DNA from: Dehalococcoidia bacterium
GTDB lineage: Bacteria > Chloroflexota > Dehalococcoidia > CAUJGQ01
Direction: 5' to 3'
Length of the DNA stretch: 55,831 nt
Assembly (NCBI GenBank): GCA_035310145.1
Contig: DATGEL010000063.1
Coordinates: 1 to 55,831, forward strand
Made by a program: the position numbers and the translations under genes
Shown here: one piece after another, positions 32,101 through 40,761 of the stretch
Layout of the letters: every line of letters starts with the position of its first letter
Numbering within the stretch: the first letter of the stretch is position 1
The notes under the pieces: generated by a model
What the model was told of the DNA's origin: nothing
Database searches by the model: none
Seen by the model: the letters and a program-made list of their open reading frames with translations, nothing else

Positions 32101-33132
32101 CTACTGCACCAGGTGCGGAGTGCAGGTGCCGATGCCGGTGCCGCACTGCGCGTACGTGGGCGGCTGCGGGTCGCCCGACTGGAAGGTGCCTTCTGTGCTG
32201 GTGAACTTGATGATCTTGCCGGTGAAGTCGTTGGGACAGCCGTTTGGCAGCCCGGTGGTGTCGACGCTGATGTCCAGCGTGACGAAGCCGATGACGTGCA
32301 GCACCTGGTTGTCGCCGCTGCCGGAGGAGGCGTCGGTGATCGGCAAGACGATGTACGGCGATCCGCTCTTCTGAATCGCCTGAAGCTGGCTTACCGGCTC
32401 CTGGCCGCAGCGGTTGCCACCTTTTGTCCGGTTTTCGCCGAGAACAACGGTGTAGTCGCAGCCCGGCGGGATGAAGCAAAGGAAGCCTTTGAAGTCGTTC
32501 GCGTTCGTATTCCAGGCCGGGTTGGTGCGGTATTGGTAGACGTTCTCGGCGATCCAGCTCGTGGAACGATAGGTGACGATATCGTTCACCTGATGCGGCA
32601 AATTGGTATCGACTCTATTGTTCCAGACCGTGTACGGGAAAAAGCTGCCGCTGCAGCTATTGCCGCTGCCGGGACAGTAGGTGAACTCGCTGGCGCCGCC
32701 GATCACGACTTTGGCCGTGGCCGTCACGTTGGCGCTGGTGATCCCCAGCACCCTCGCCAGCGAGAAGGGCACGTTGCGCTTGAGCGAGACGGTGATCGTG
32801 TCATTGGTGAAGTTCGTCGAGCTGACCGCGTTGGTCACGACGCTGTCGCTCGCGCTGCCGAAGTTGTTCTTCGTCAGCCACTGCACCGAATCCGTCGTCG
32901 CCTGGGTGTTGCTCACCGGCAGGTCGTAGGCGCCGGCGAAGGCGGCGGCGTCGGCGGCGTTCTGCAGCTTGCGGCGGTTCTCCACCGTGTTGCTGCCGTC
33001 GAGCGTCAGGCCCGCCATGCCCACGATCGCGACCAGGGCCAGTGCCCACAGCACCAGCGACTGACCGCGTTCGCCGTCGCGCCCGCCGCGGTTGCAAGGT
33101 TCTTTGCCTCGAAGCCATCGCAATGCGTGCAT
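32101..33132 (-). CDS. tadG: TadG-like pilus assembly protein
   Basis: A 343-residue protein with the TadG N-terminal motif RGQSLVLWALALVAIVGMAG, DGSNTVENRRKLQNAADAAA and FAGAYDLPV, i.e. a membrane helix followed by the conserved N-R-R-x-L-Q-N-A-A-D-A-A-A stretch. The extracellular part is Asn/Ser/Thr-rich and contains several Cys pairs (CPGSGNSC, CFIPPGCDY, CGTGIGTC). No obvious von Willebrand MIDAS motif is seen. GAGG precedes ATG 33132. First gene of the four-gene operon; the pilus ATPase and secretin genes are absent here. Confidence 0.85.
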   Translation of the reverse strand: MHALRWLRGKEPCNRGGRDGERGQSLVLWALALVAIVGMAGLTLDGSNTVENRRKLQNAADAAAFAGAYDLPVSNTQATTDSVQWLTKNNFGSASDSVVTNAVSSTNFTNDTITVSLKRNVPFSLARVLGITSANVTATAKVVIGGASEFTYCPGSGNSCSGSFFPYTVWNNRVDTNLPHQVNDIVTYRSTSWIAENVYQYRTNPAWNTNANDFKGFLCFIPPGCDYTVVLGENRTKGGNRCGQEPVSQLQAIQKSGSPYIVLPITDASSGSGDNQVLHVIGFVTLDISVDTTGLPNGCPNDFTGKIIKFTSTEGTFQSGDPQPPTYAQCGTGIGTCTPHLVQ

Positions 33133-33722
33133 ATTGACCTCACCAGCCGGAATCCTCCGGCCGCGGGTTGCTCGCCTGCGCCGTGCAGGCCGTCACCTTA
33201 AGAATCGCCTTCCGGCGCGGGAAGTTACGCCGCTGTGGGAACGGCCGCGGCGTTGTATCCAAATCGTTCCTCGGCCAACCGCCGCTCCGGCTCACGCGCA
33301 GACGGCGGCGACGGCGTAGCCGCGCCGATCTGCCGCGGACGCCACGTTCCATTAATAGGCACAAATAGGCACACGTCGCCGCCGCCTGCAGCGCTGCCGG
33401 CGCACCCAGGCGCCGGGCCAGATCGCGATCGATCGGCGATTGGCAGATCGGCAATCCAGGGACCAACCATGCACACGGGTTGCACACCGAAGCGGGGCGC
33501 CTGCCATCCTGGCCAGGCAGCGGGCAGGCGGGCGCAGGCCCCGGCCTGAGGCGGGCTGTGACATCGCTGTGTCACGGTTGTTGCCGAATCGTGACTGTTA
33601 TTGCCGCTGGCGCCAGCAACAGGGCGCCGATCCGTTCGTTACTTGTGGCAGGAACCGGCGCTGCCCGGCGCCGCACCGCAAAACGCCGACAGACGTCGGC
33701 CCGTGAAGAGCGAGGTATCGAG
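33133..33722. other. long divergent intergenic region
   Basis: A 590-base gap between tadG (minus) and a secreted-protein gene (plus). No convincing gene was found; short open frames in it lack start signals. Noted features: the direct repeat AATAGGCACA twice near 33354-33374 and an inverted repeat at 33558-33575. It probably holds the tad promoter, but no consensus -35/-10 pair was found. Confidence 0.5.
33558..33575. promoter_or_regulatory. inverted repeat, possible regulator site
   Basis: GTGACA-TCGCTG-TGTCAC, perfect 6-base arms with a 6-base spacer, followed at 33591 by another GTGAC half-site. It lies about 150 bases before the secreted-protein gene. The spacing does not fit CRP (TGTGA-N6-TCACA). 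Confidence 0.35.
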
Positions 33723-34133
33723 ATGTCCCGTTTCTCCCGCCTGCTGCCCCTGGCGATCGCTCCCCTGCTGGCGCTTGGCGCTCTGCCGGCCGTCACCAGC
33801 CATGCGCCGGCCGCGGTTCATGCCCAGGTCGTCGGCATTGTCAGCTTCAGCCCGTTCCACGGCCAGGCGAGCGACCAACGGCTGGTGGAGTTCAGCGGCT
33901 TCCAGTCCGACGAAGCGGTCTACATGGCCTTCACCGATCCCAGCGGCCAGGCGGTCACCGTCTCCGGCTACTCGACCTGGCTTACCTCCGCCCAGGATGA
34001 CGGCACCGGCGCCTTCTTCTTCCGCCCCAGCGACTGGCTGGACAGCCTGAGCTCGGGCCTGTGGACGGTGACGATCACCGGCGAGTCGAGCGGGCTATCG
34101 GCGGTGTCGTCCTTCTGGATCGACGGCAACTAA
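33723..34133 (+). CDS. small secreted protein of unknown function
   Basis: A 136-residue protein with a clear signal peptide (RLLPLAIAPLLALGALPAVT, cleavage near AVHAQ). The mature part is a beta-rich domain of about 100 residues (VSFSPFHGQASDQRLVEFSG, VYMAFTDPSGQAVTVSGYST, SGLWTVTITGESSG) resembling an immunoglobulin-like fold. ATG 33723 follows GAGCGAGG. Single-gene unit followed by a strong hairpin. No family recognised. Confidence 0.75.
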   Translation: MSRFSRLLPLAIAPLLALGALPAVTSHAPAAVHAQVVGIVSFSPFHGQASDQRLVEFSGFQSDEAVYMAFTDPSGQAVTVSGYSTWLTSAQDDGTGAFFFRPSDWLDSLSSGLWTVTITGESSGLSAVSSFWIDGN

Positions 34134-34159
34134 CAGCGGCGTGTTCCGCCAGGTTCAGC

Positions 34160-34194
34160 CCGGCACCGTGCCCGCCTGCGGGTCACGGTGCCGG
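34160..34194. terminator. strong hairpin after the secreted-protein gene
   Basis: An 11-base perfect stem CCGGCACCGTG / CACGGTGCCGG extended by an inner CCCGC/GCGGG stem with a single bulged T. No T-tract follows on either strand, so it is a transcript end or attenuator of uncertain type. Confidence 0.5.
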
Positions 34195-34208
34195 CGCGCG
34201 CCCGATGC

Positions 34209-34214
34209 TACACT
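34209..34214 (+). promoter_or_regulatory. candidate -10 box for leaderless ppx
   Basis: TACACT six bases before GTG 34221. Transcription would begin at the start codon itself, and no ribosome binding site is present, consistent with a leaderless mRNA. Confidence 0.4.
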
Positions 34215-34220
34215 GACCGC

Positions 34221-35834
34221 GTGACGGAGCATCCTCCCGCGCGGCTGACGCGCCTGGGCGTGATCGACCTCGGCTCCAACACCGGCCGCCTGATCCTCTG
34301 CCTGCGCCAGGTGCACGGCATTCCCCTGATCGTGGACGAGGCGCAGGTCTCGCTGCGGCTGGCCGAGGGCCTGCAGCAGAGCGGCGCCATCGGCCGGCCG
34401 GCGATCGATCGGGCGCTGGTGGCGCTGCGCGCCTTTCGCGTGGCGGCCGAGCGCTTCGGCGTCGAGCGGCTGCTGGCCGTGGGCACCAGCGCCCTGCGCG
34501 ACGCGGCCAACGGGGCCGAGGTGGCGGCCGAGCTGCAACGCGAGAGCGGCGTGCCGATCGCCGTGCTCAGCGGCGAGCAAGAGGCGTTCTACGGCTACCT
34601 CGCGGCGGCGAACAGCCTGCCCGTGTACGACGGCCTGGTCTTCGATCTCGGCGGCGGCAGCCTGGAACTGTCCTTCGTGCGTGGCCACGCCCTGGAGCGC
34701 GCCGTTTCGCTGCCGCTGGGCGCCCTGCGGCTGCACGAGCGCTTCCTGCGCGGCGACCCACCTGCGCCGGGCGAGGCGGCGGCGCTGCGGCAGCATGTGG
34801 AGTCGGCGCTGCGCGAGGCCGGCGTACGCAAGCTGGCCACGGGCGAGACGCTCGCCGGCGCGGGCGGCACGATCCGCGCCCTGGCCAAGCTCGTGCGCAA
34901 GGCTTCCGGCGCGCCGTCGCTGCGCCTGCACGGCTACGCGATCGATGCCTCGCGCCAGCGCGACCTGGCGCGGCTGCTCGCCGGCCAGACGGCCCAACAG
35001 CGGCGGCGTGTGGCCGGCCTCGCCCCCGAGCGGGCCGAGATCGTCGCCGCCGGGGCGCTGATCGTGCAGGGCGTGCTGCAGGCCACGGGGGCGCGCTCGC
35101 TGCTGGTCTGTGGGCAAGGGCTGCGCGAGGGGCTGGCCTACGAGGCGTTCCGCGTGCACCACCGCTCGCCGGTGATCCGCGACGTGCGCCGCGCCGGCAT
35201 CGAGGCCTTCCGCGAGCGCTACGTCACCGGCGCCCTGCGCGACTTCACGCATGAGAGCCTCGACCCACTCGACGAGGCGGGCCGCGCGGCGCCGCTCTAC
35301 GCCGGGCTGCGCGGCCCGCATCCCAGCGACGGCGTCGAGCCGCTGGCGCTGCGCTTGCTGGAGAAGCTGGCGCCGGTGGCGTCCGTCTCCGCGGCAGAAC
35401 GCGACTTGCTGTCCGCCGCGGCGGCGCTGTGCGACGCGGGCCGCGCGATCTCCCTCTACCGCTGGCCCGAGCACGCCTTCTACCTGCTCACCAACGGCGA
35501 TTTGAACGGCTACACCCAGCGCGAGGCGGTGCAGATCGGCCAGCTGATCGCCGCGCAGGCGGGCAGCCGCATCGAGCCGGCCCGCGGCTTCGGACCGCCG
35601 GCCGAGGGCGCCGCCTTCGAGTCGATGGCGCTGGCGCTGGGCCTGGCGCGCTGGCTGCGCCGCTTTGGCGTGGATGCGGAGACACCGCTCAGCGTGCTGG
35701 CGCCGCCGGGCGCGCTGCTGGTGGTGCTGCCGCCCGACGTGCCGCTGATCGCCGACGAGTGGGAGGAAGGGCTGGCCCGCGCCTGCCGCCGCGCCTTCGA
35801 CCGCGAGTTGCGCATCACGCGCGTGGGCGACTGA
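34221..35834 (+). CDS. ppx: Ppx/GppA family phosphatase
   Basis: A 537-residue member of the exopolyphosphatase / pppGpp phosphatase family. The ASKHA ATPase-like fold is shown by RLGVIDLGSNTGRLILCL (phosphate 1), LLAVGTSALRDAANG, VLSGEQEAFYGYLAA, LVFDLGGGSLELSFVRG (phosphate 2) and TLAGAGGTIRALAKL. The C-terminal 200 residues are the helical HD-like extension of longer Ppx enzymes. The start GTG 34221 is preferred to an upstream GTG at 34188 because a -10 box and a hairpin end just before it. It would degrade polyphosphate or pppGpp. Confidence 0.9.
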   Translation: MTEHPPARLTRLGVIDLGSNTGRLILCLRQVHGIPLIVDEAQVSLRLAEGLQQSGAIGRPAIDRALVALRAFRVAAERFGVERLLAVGTSALRDAANGAEVAAELQRESGVPIAVLSGEQEAFYGYLAAANSLPVYDGLVFDLGGGSLELSFVRGHALERAVSLPLGALRLHERFLRGDPPAPGEAAALRQHVESALREAGVRKLATGETLAGAGGTIRALAKLVRKASGAPSLRLHGYAIDASRQRDLARLLAGQTAQQRRRVAGLAPERAEIVAAGALIVQGVLQATGARSLLVCGQGLREGLAYEAFRVHHRSPVIRDVRRAGIEAFRERYVTGALRDFTHESLDPLDEAGRAAPLYAGLRGPHPSDGVEPLALRLLEKLAPVASVSAAERDLLSAAAALCDAGRAISLYRWPEHAFYLLTNGDLNGYTQREAVQIGQLIAAQAGSRIEPARGFGPPAEGAAFESMALALGLARWLRRFGVDAETPLSVLAPPGALLVVLPPDVPLIADEWEEGLARACRRAFDRELRITRVGD

Positions 35835-35842
35835 GCTGCCCG

Positions 35843-35925
35843 TCGGCCCTCATCCCCTTCCCTTCCCCCAATCCTGGGGGAAGGGCGATCCAGCGCCGAG
35901 CCGTCCGATCGACGAACGGTTAACC
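35843..35925. repeat. dispersed palindromic repeat, long form
   Basis: An 83-base copy starting TCGGCCCTCA and ending CGGTTAACC, with the CCCTTCCCCC/GGGGGAAGGG hairpin around AATCCT. It matches 24002-24085. Confidence 0.75.
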
Positions 35926-35956
35926 GGCCTCCTCTCCATCAAGGTCTGCTGGATAG

Positions 35957-35985
35957 CCCCTCACCCAGGAGTGGGCGAGGGCAAG
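35957..35985. repeat. short palindromic repeat, partial copy
   Basis: CCCCTCACCCAGGAGTGGGCGAGGG followed by CAAGCGAG: a shortened relative of the same family, 32 bases after the long copy. Confidence 0.5.
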
Positions 35986-36029
35986 CGAGATGAGAAAAGA
36001 GGGCCGGCCGCGGCGAGGGTAGGCGCGGC

Positions 36030-37070
36030 TCACCATTCCGTCCAGGAGGCGCCATCCCACAGCCACGTGTCATCGAGCCGGCGCGTGGCGCCGAAGCCGC
36101 CGAAGAGCAGCACCTGCCGTTGTGCGGCGGCGTAGGCGATCGAGGCGTCCTGTCGCGGCGGTGGACCGCGCACCAGCAGGCGCTGGTTCCAATCGACGCC
36201 GTTCCAGATCCACGTGTCGGCGAGCGGCCGGCCGAGATACTCGCCGCCGAACAGCACAACTTCACCGCGGGCGGCATCCTCGGCCAGCACGGGATTGTAG
36301 CGCGCCGGCGGGCTGGCCGCGGGGCTGAGCTGCTTCCAAACCGTGCCGGCGCCATCCCAGAACCAGGTATCGTTCGGCGGCGCCGGGGCGCGGTAGCCGC
36401 CGAACAGCAGCAACCCGTCGCCGTGCACATTGCGGACGAGGCCGGCATAGACGCGCGGCGATGGACCGCTCTCCGGCGTGAGCCGGCGCCAGGTTGCGCC
36501 ATCCCATCCCCAGAGATCGTCGCTGGAATCGTTGCCGGGCAGGACTTCGCCGCCGAAGAGCAGCACCAGGCGCGAGCGGGGGTCGTAGGCCATCGCCGCC
36601 TGGCTGCGCGCCGGCGGACTGGCCGGCGGATGCGCCTCCGTCCACTGGGCGCCGTCCCAGATCCAGGTATCGCTCAGACCGTTGTTGTCGAGGCCGTCGC
36701 AGCAGCCGCCGAAGAGCACCACCACCTGGCGCGCTTCGTCGTAGGCCATCGCCGCGTCGTAACGGTACGACGGGCTTTCGGCGCTGCGCCGCTGCACCCA
36801 GCCGTTATCCCAGGTCCAGGTGTCGTCCAGGAAGATCCCGGTGGCATCGAGACCGCCGAACAGCACGACCTTGTCGCGCGCCGCGTCGTAGGCCATGGCG
36901 GCGCGGTTGCGTGCGGGCGGATGCACGATGTGCCCGGCGGGAGTCGGCGTGACGGCCGCATCCCGTCCGGCCGGCCGCGCGGCACTGCGCTTCGCCGCTC
37001 GCGGTACGCTGGGGGCGCAGCTCAGCGACAGCAGCGCCAGCAGCAGCGCCGGCCAGCGGAGGCGTCTCAC
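36030..37070 (-). CDS. kelch-repeat lipoprotein
   Basis: A 346-residue predicted lipoprotein from GTG 37070, whose first base overlap (GTGA) with the stop of the upstream gene shows translational coupling. The N-terminus RRLRWPALLLALLSLSC gives a lipobox with Cys18. Six kelch-type blades follow, each about 45-50 residues with the pattern AMAYD-x4-KVVLFGG-x6-12-DDTWxWDG; for example VVLFGGLDATGIFLDDTWTW and VLLFGGFGATRRLDDTWLWD. This predicts an extracytoplasmic beta-propeller for binding. It is translated with the NTF2-like membrane protein before it, so they may act together. Confidence 0.85.
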   Translation of the reverse strand: MRRLRWPALLLALLSLSCAPSVPRAAKRSAARPAGRDAAVTPTPAGHIVHPPARNRAAMAYDAARDKVVLFGGLDATGIFLDDTWTWDNGWVQRRSAESPSYRYDAAMAYDEARQVVVLFGGCCDGLDNNGLSDTWIWDGAQWTEAHPPASPPARSQAAMAYDPRSRLVLLFGGEVLPGNDSSDDLWGWDGATWRRLTPESGPSPRVYAGLVRNVHGDGLLLFGGYRAPAPPNDTWFWDGAGTVWKQLSPAASPPARYNPVLAEDAARGEVVLFGGEYLGRPLADTWIWNGVDWNQRLLVRGPPPRQDASIAYAAAQRQVLLFGGFGATRRLDDTWLWDGASWTEW

Positions 37071-37717
37071 AGCGTCCGCTTCCCCAGCCACGCGCCGGCA
37101 ACGATCAGGCCGCCCAGCGCCACGCCGAGCAGCGCCAGCAACGACGCGGCCACATCCGTCTGGCGTCGCGGGCCGCCGGCCAGCTCCGGCCGCGCGGAGG
37201 GCGCGTGCGAGCCGCGGCGCACGAACGCGATGTAGCTGTCCATCGGCGGATCGGGATCGGGTTGCTGTACGTAGGCGGCGATCTGGCCGCCGTGCGCCAC
37301 CACGCTCACCAGGTAGTAGCTGCGGCTTTCGTCGTCGCGCAGTTCCAGGCGCGCGTGCAGCAACGTGCCGCTGGTGCGCTGCTCGCCCGCCGTCGCCCGC
37401 GCGTGCAGGGTGATCGCGAACTGCACCTCGCGGCGGGCGGCCTCCATGCCTGTGCACGGCTGATACTCGGGGCAGAGGACGGTGCCGGAGATGAACACAT
37501 CATCGCTGAGCAACGCCAGCGCCGCGGCGCCGTCGCCGGTGTTGATCGCGGCCACGTAGCGCTGATAGACGGCGGCCGGATCGTCGGGAGCGGCGGCCTG
37601 CGCGGCGGGCAGCCGGGCGGCGCCCAGCAGGCCGAGCGCGGCAGCGAGCAGCAGCAGACCGCATGGGCCATGCCGCGCGGCGCGCGGCAGCGCCGACCGC
37701 CGGGCAATCGCCGCCAT
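37067..37717 (-). CDS. NTF2/SnoaL-like secreted domain with C-terminal membrane anchor
   Basis: A 216-residue protein. ATG 37717 has GGAG 8 bases upstream. A signal peptide (LLLLAAALGLLGAARLPAAQ) precedes an NTF2-like domain (AVYQRYVAAINTGDGAAALA, LLSDDVFISGTVLCPEYQPC, then VQFAITLHARATAGE), and the C-terminus has a membrane helix (SLLALLGVALGGLIVAGAWL) with a short basic tail. The domain sits outside the membrane. Its stop overlaps the kelch lipoprotein start. Confidence 0.8.
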   Translation of the reverse strand: MAAIARRSALPRAARHGPCGLLLLAAALGLLGAARLPAAQAAAPDDPAAVYQRYVAAINTGDGAAALALLSDDVFISGTVLCPEYQPCTGMEAARREVQFAITLHARATAGEQRTSGTLLHARLELRDDESRSYYLVSVVAHGGQIAAYVQQPDPDPPMDSYIAFVRRGSHAPSARPELAGGPRRQTDVAASLLALLGVALGGLIVAGAWLGKRTL

Positions 37718-37814
37718 CTCGCAGCTCCGGCCGCACAAGCACCGCCAACGATGCGGACAGCGTACTCCAATTCCGCAGGCGCGGCACGCCGCCGAGCCGG
37801 CCGGAAGCCGGGTG

Positions 37815-38243
37815 CTATGCCGAGCCGGCGGCGCCGGGTTCCCGCTCCAGCTCGGCGCGGCCGAGACGCAGCGCCGCCCAGAGCGACGGCGCGGCCATCG
37901 CCCGGCGGCGGAAATCGACGGCGCCGTCGATCGCGGGGCGCGGCGCATTCCGGGCGCTGAGAAAGCCATCGAACTGCGCCAGATCGCGGGCGAAGGCGGC
38001 GCGGTAGCCCTCGGTCTGGTCCAGCGTCGGGTGCGCCTCGAAGTGGCCGACGAGGTTGAGCCGGTCGAGCCAGCGAAGCGTGGCGAGCGATTCCGCGCGG
38101 AAGACGATCACGCGCAGATCGGTAAGCAGGTTGTAGGCAGCCACCAGATCGAAATCGGCCGGCGGCGGTTGCCCCTGCCAGAGCACCGCCCAAAACTCCA
38201 GGTCCTTGGCCCGATCGACCCGAAACAGCCCGACGTACAGCAT
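37815..38243 (-). CDS. hypothetical protein
   Basis: A 142-residue protein with no recognised family: MLYVGLFRVDRAKDLEFWAV, FDLVAAYNLLTDLRVIVFRA and LNLVGHFEAHPTLDQTEGYR. It looks like a compact soluble alpha/beta domain, in outline resembling small ferredoxin-like DUFs (DUF3303-type). No signal peptide. It lies on the same strand as its neighbours, 97 bases upstream of the NTF2-like gene. Confidence 0.7.
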   Translation of the reverse strand: MLYVGLFRVDRAKDLEFWAVLWQGQPPPADFDLVAAYNLLTDLRVIVFRAESLATLRWLDRLNLVGHFEAHPTLDQTEGYRAAFARDLAQFDGFLSARNAPRPAIDGAVDFRRRAMAAPSLWAALRLGRAELEREPGAAGSA

Positions 38244-38291
38244 CGTTTTCCGCCGCTCAACTCCAGCCCGCGCGAATCCGGCGCATCGCGC

Positions 38292-39125
38292 TCAGCGCCC
38301 CGTACTGGTGACGGCGAAGAACGTGTCGGTGGAGGCGCTGACGCCGTCCAACGTCGCGTCGACGTGGATCAGCACTTGCGTGCCGATCGGCAGCGCCGGC
38401 GTGGGAAAGCGCAGCCTCTCGCCCGTCTGGCCGCGCAGCACGTCCGGCCCGAACGACATGCTGGACGCATCGCCGCCCACGGCCACCGAGCCGGAAACCG
38501 TGGCGCCCTGCACGGGCAGGCCGTTGCGCTGCACGTCGATCTGCAGCACCAGCGTGCCGGGCGCGAGGTAGCTCGTCGTCGTCTCGACCGGATCGACGAA
38601 GGCGGTGACGGAGAGCGGTTTCACCACCGGCACGGCGCCGGCCGGCGCGCTGAGTGTGAGCTGGCCGGCGCCGAGCACCCAGGCGCCGGCGCCCACCGGG
38701 ATCGAGCTCACGCTCACGTAGCCGTCCTCCGGCACGAAGATCAGCGCCGTGAAGTCGCCGGAGAGCGTGACGCTCGCCTTCGAGTTCGGGTTGCCGACCA
38801 GCGTCCACTGGCCGGGCACGAGCGTAACCGAGTACTCCGCGACGCCGATCGTCGCCTCGAGGGAGCCGCCCTGCGGAAAGTAGGCCCAGTAGCCGAAGCC
38901 GCCGCTCAACGGGGTGTCGGCGGGAAACGCCTCGTAGTCGGCGTCGCCGGGCTGCATGGTGAAAATGTCGCCTTCGGCGCCGACCAGGTGCGACCCTTCC
39001 GGACCGGAGACGAGGTTCCAACCCGGCGCGTACGTCACCGCCAGCGCGTGCTGCGCCCGCGTCTGCGCGGCCGCGAAGATCGCCAGCGCCGCGATCGCCA
39101 GGAGTGCGAGCCTTGTCCGCCCCAT
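38292..39125 (-). CDS. secreted protein with beta-rich domains
   Basis: A 277-residue exported protein; signal peptide RLALLAIAALAIFAAAQTRA. The first half has WNLVSGPEGSHLVGAEGDIF, GYWAYFPQGGSLEAT and QWTLVGNPNSKASVT, a repeated pattern known from surface proteins of this type. The second half (PLSVTAFVDPVETTTSYLAP to the end) resembles an immunoglobulin-like fold. ATG 39125 is used; GTG 39140 is an alternative. Probably cell-surface or extracellular; function unknown. Confidence 0.75.
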   Translation of the reverse strand: MGRTRLALLAIAALAIFAAAQTRAQHALAVTYAPGWNLVSGPEGSHLVGAEGDIFTMQPGDADYEAFPADTPLSGGFGYWAYFPQGGSLEATIGVAEYSVTLVPGQWTLVGNPNSKASVTLSGDFTALIFVPEDGYVSVSSIPVGAGAWVLGAGQLTLSAPAGAVPVVKPLSVTAFVDPVETTTSYLAPGTLVLQIDVQRNGLPVQGATVSGSVAVGGDASSMSFGPDVLRGQTGERLRFPTPALPIGTQVLIHVDATLDGVSASTDTFFAVTSTGR

Positions 39126-39344
39126 GAATACGCGTCTCACGCTGATCGTTTCCCATTGAGCCGCAGCCCAGCCGCGACAGCCGCCAGGCGCGGGCGCGGC
39201 ATGGGGATCACACCGGTTCTGGCCGGTACGGTCAAATGCAGGACCATCCGCAGGCGGCAGAGGCCGGCGCCTGGCCACGGGTTCGCGCCCGCCGCGGAGC
39301 TTCCGCCGAGAGCGTCCGGACAGGTTGAGGGCCTCCGACCGCGC

Positions 39345-40718
39345 TCAACCCAGCCGCTCCGCCTCGCGCTCCAGCTCGTGCAGGCCGGCCTCGTCCGGCG
39401 CGGTACGGCCGTAGCGGGCCTCGACGAAAGCGTGGGTGAGCGCGGCCGACGCGGATGAGGCGAGCGTCTGCGACAGTTCCGGCTCGAACTCGTCCGGTGT
39501 CGCCGGCGGCGGGCGCGGGTGACCGCGGTGGCTCGCCCGTTCGAGCATGCGGAGATAGAGCCGGCGCACGCGTAGCAGGTTCGCGGGCAAGGGCGGCTCG
39601 GGCGGCGCCGCGGGATGCTCGCGTCGTGGCAGCAGGCGGCGGAAGAGGGCGGCCAGATCGCCGCGCAGGCTGCCTTCGTGCGCCAGCGCCTCTCGCTCTT
39701 CGTCGTCCGCCGGGGCGCGGTGCAGGCGGTAGAACAGGCGATAGGCCAGGTAGCTGAGCAGCGCCACCAGCAGCAGCACGAAGACGAGCTTGAACAGCAC
39801 CAGGAGGAGCGCCGAGGTGCCGTGCTGTGCGCCGTTCTTCAGCAGTTGCGAGCTGTCGTCCGTGTTCACGTCTGCGGGCTTGGGCGGCGTGAACTTGATG
39901 TTGCCGAAGATGCGATAGAGGAACTGCGCGATCAACCAGGCGAAGGGATAGGCGATCACGATCAGCGCCCAGGAGACGAGCAGCAGACCCAGGGCCAGCA
40001 CCGGCTCGATCGCGTGGTCGTAGAGCCAGCCGGCCGGGCCGAGCGGCAGCACGCCGATCGCCGCGCCCGCGAGCGCCAGGACCGCAATCGTGCCGGCCGT
40101 GATCAGCAGCCAGGGGCCGCGCAACGCATCGACGCCGTCCGGGCGCGCCTCGCGCAGGTGCAGCAGCGCCAGCGTCAGCAGGCCGAAGGCCACCAGCGGG
40201 ATCGAGGCGGCGTTCACGGCGCCGCGCGCCCGCGAGTCCTGGCCGGCGAGCAGGCCGAGTACGAGAGCGCCCAGACCGAGCGAAAACGAGCGCAACGCCT
40301 GCGCCCGCTCCAGCCGCTCCTGCGAGAGCATGACGCCGCGCCCCCAGGCGATCAACAGGAAGGCGCTGCCGTAAACGGCGGTGGGGCCGGCCGCGTTGGC
40401 CGTGTCGCCGGGGTTGCCCAGGAAGCGGAAGACGCCGGCCCAGCCGGGCGGAAAGGCGGTGGGATCGAAGGCCAACCCGCCGATCGTGACCAGGCAGACG
40501 ATCGAGAGCACGCCGCCGGCGATCACGAGCGCGCGATGCGACAGGTCGAAGCGCAGCAGGCCACGCACCAGGAAGAAGCCGCCCGCCTCCGCCGCGAAGT
40601 AGGCGGGAAAGAGCATGCCCTCGCCGCCGGAGGCGCCGCTGAGCACGGCGCCCACGACGAACAGCGCCAGCGACTCCATAAGCAGGAACGAGAGGACGAG
40701 CACCAGCCGCCGGCTCAT
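39345..40718 (-). CDS. polytopic membrane protein with C-terminal DUF4129 domain
   Basis: A 457-residue protein with about nine hydrophobic segments in the first 350 residues (LVLVLSFLLMESLALFVVGA, LLVLFKLVFVLLLVALLSYL and others). Its cytoplasmic C-terminus is DUF4129-like: LRVRRLYLRMLERASHRGHP, ATPDEFEPELS, ALTHAFVEARYGR. DUF4129 proteins regularly occur with MoxR, DUF58 and transglutaminase genes, as here (it is the third gene after moxR and DUF58). Probably part of a membrane complex assembled by the MoxR ATPase. A short AT-rich repeat lies just upstream (40737-40768). Confidence 0.82.
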   Translation of the reverse strand: MSRRLVLVLSFLLMESLALFVVGAVLSGASGGEGMLFPAYFAAEAGGFFLVRGLLRFDLSHRALVIAGGVLSIVCLVTIGGLAFDPTAFPPGWAGVFRFLGNPGDTANAAGPTAVYGSAFLLIAWGRGVMLSQERLERAQALRSFSLGLGALVLGLLAGQDSRARGAVNAASIPLVAFGLLTLALLHLREARPDGVDALRGPWLLITAGTIAVLALAGAAIGVLPLGPAGWLYDHAIEPVLALGLLLVSWALIVIAYPFAWLIAQFLYRIFGNIKFTPPKPADVNTDDSSQLLKNGAQHGTSALLLVLFKLVFVLLLVALLSYLAYRLFYRLHRAPADDEEREALAHEGSLRGDLAALFRRLLPRREHPAAPPEPPLPANLLRVRRLYLRMLERASHRGHPRPPPATPDEFEPELSQTLASSASAALTHAFVEARYGRTAPDEAGLHELEREAERLG

Positions 40719-40761
40719 TGGCCCCCCATCCTCATGGTTAATGGCTATATGTTGTTATATG

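Noticed and set aside
33057-33575. CRP-type binding site or cyclic di-GMP riboswitch upstream of tadG or the secreted-protein gene
   Set aside because: The GTGACA palindrome has the wrong spacing for CRP, and no riboswitch core could be matched.
37812-39458. Plus-strand open frame of about 550 codons
   Set aside because: Runs antisense across three minus-strand genes with signal peptides and good starts; Arg/His-rich noise.
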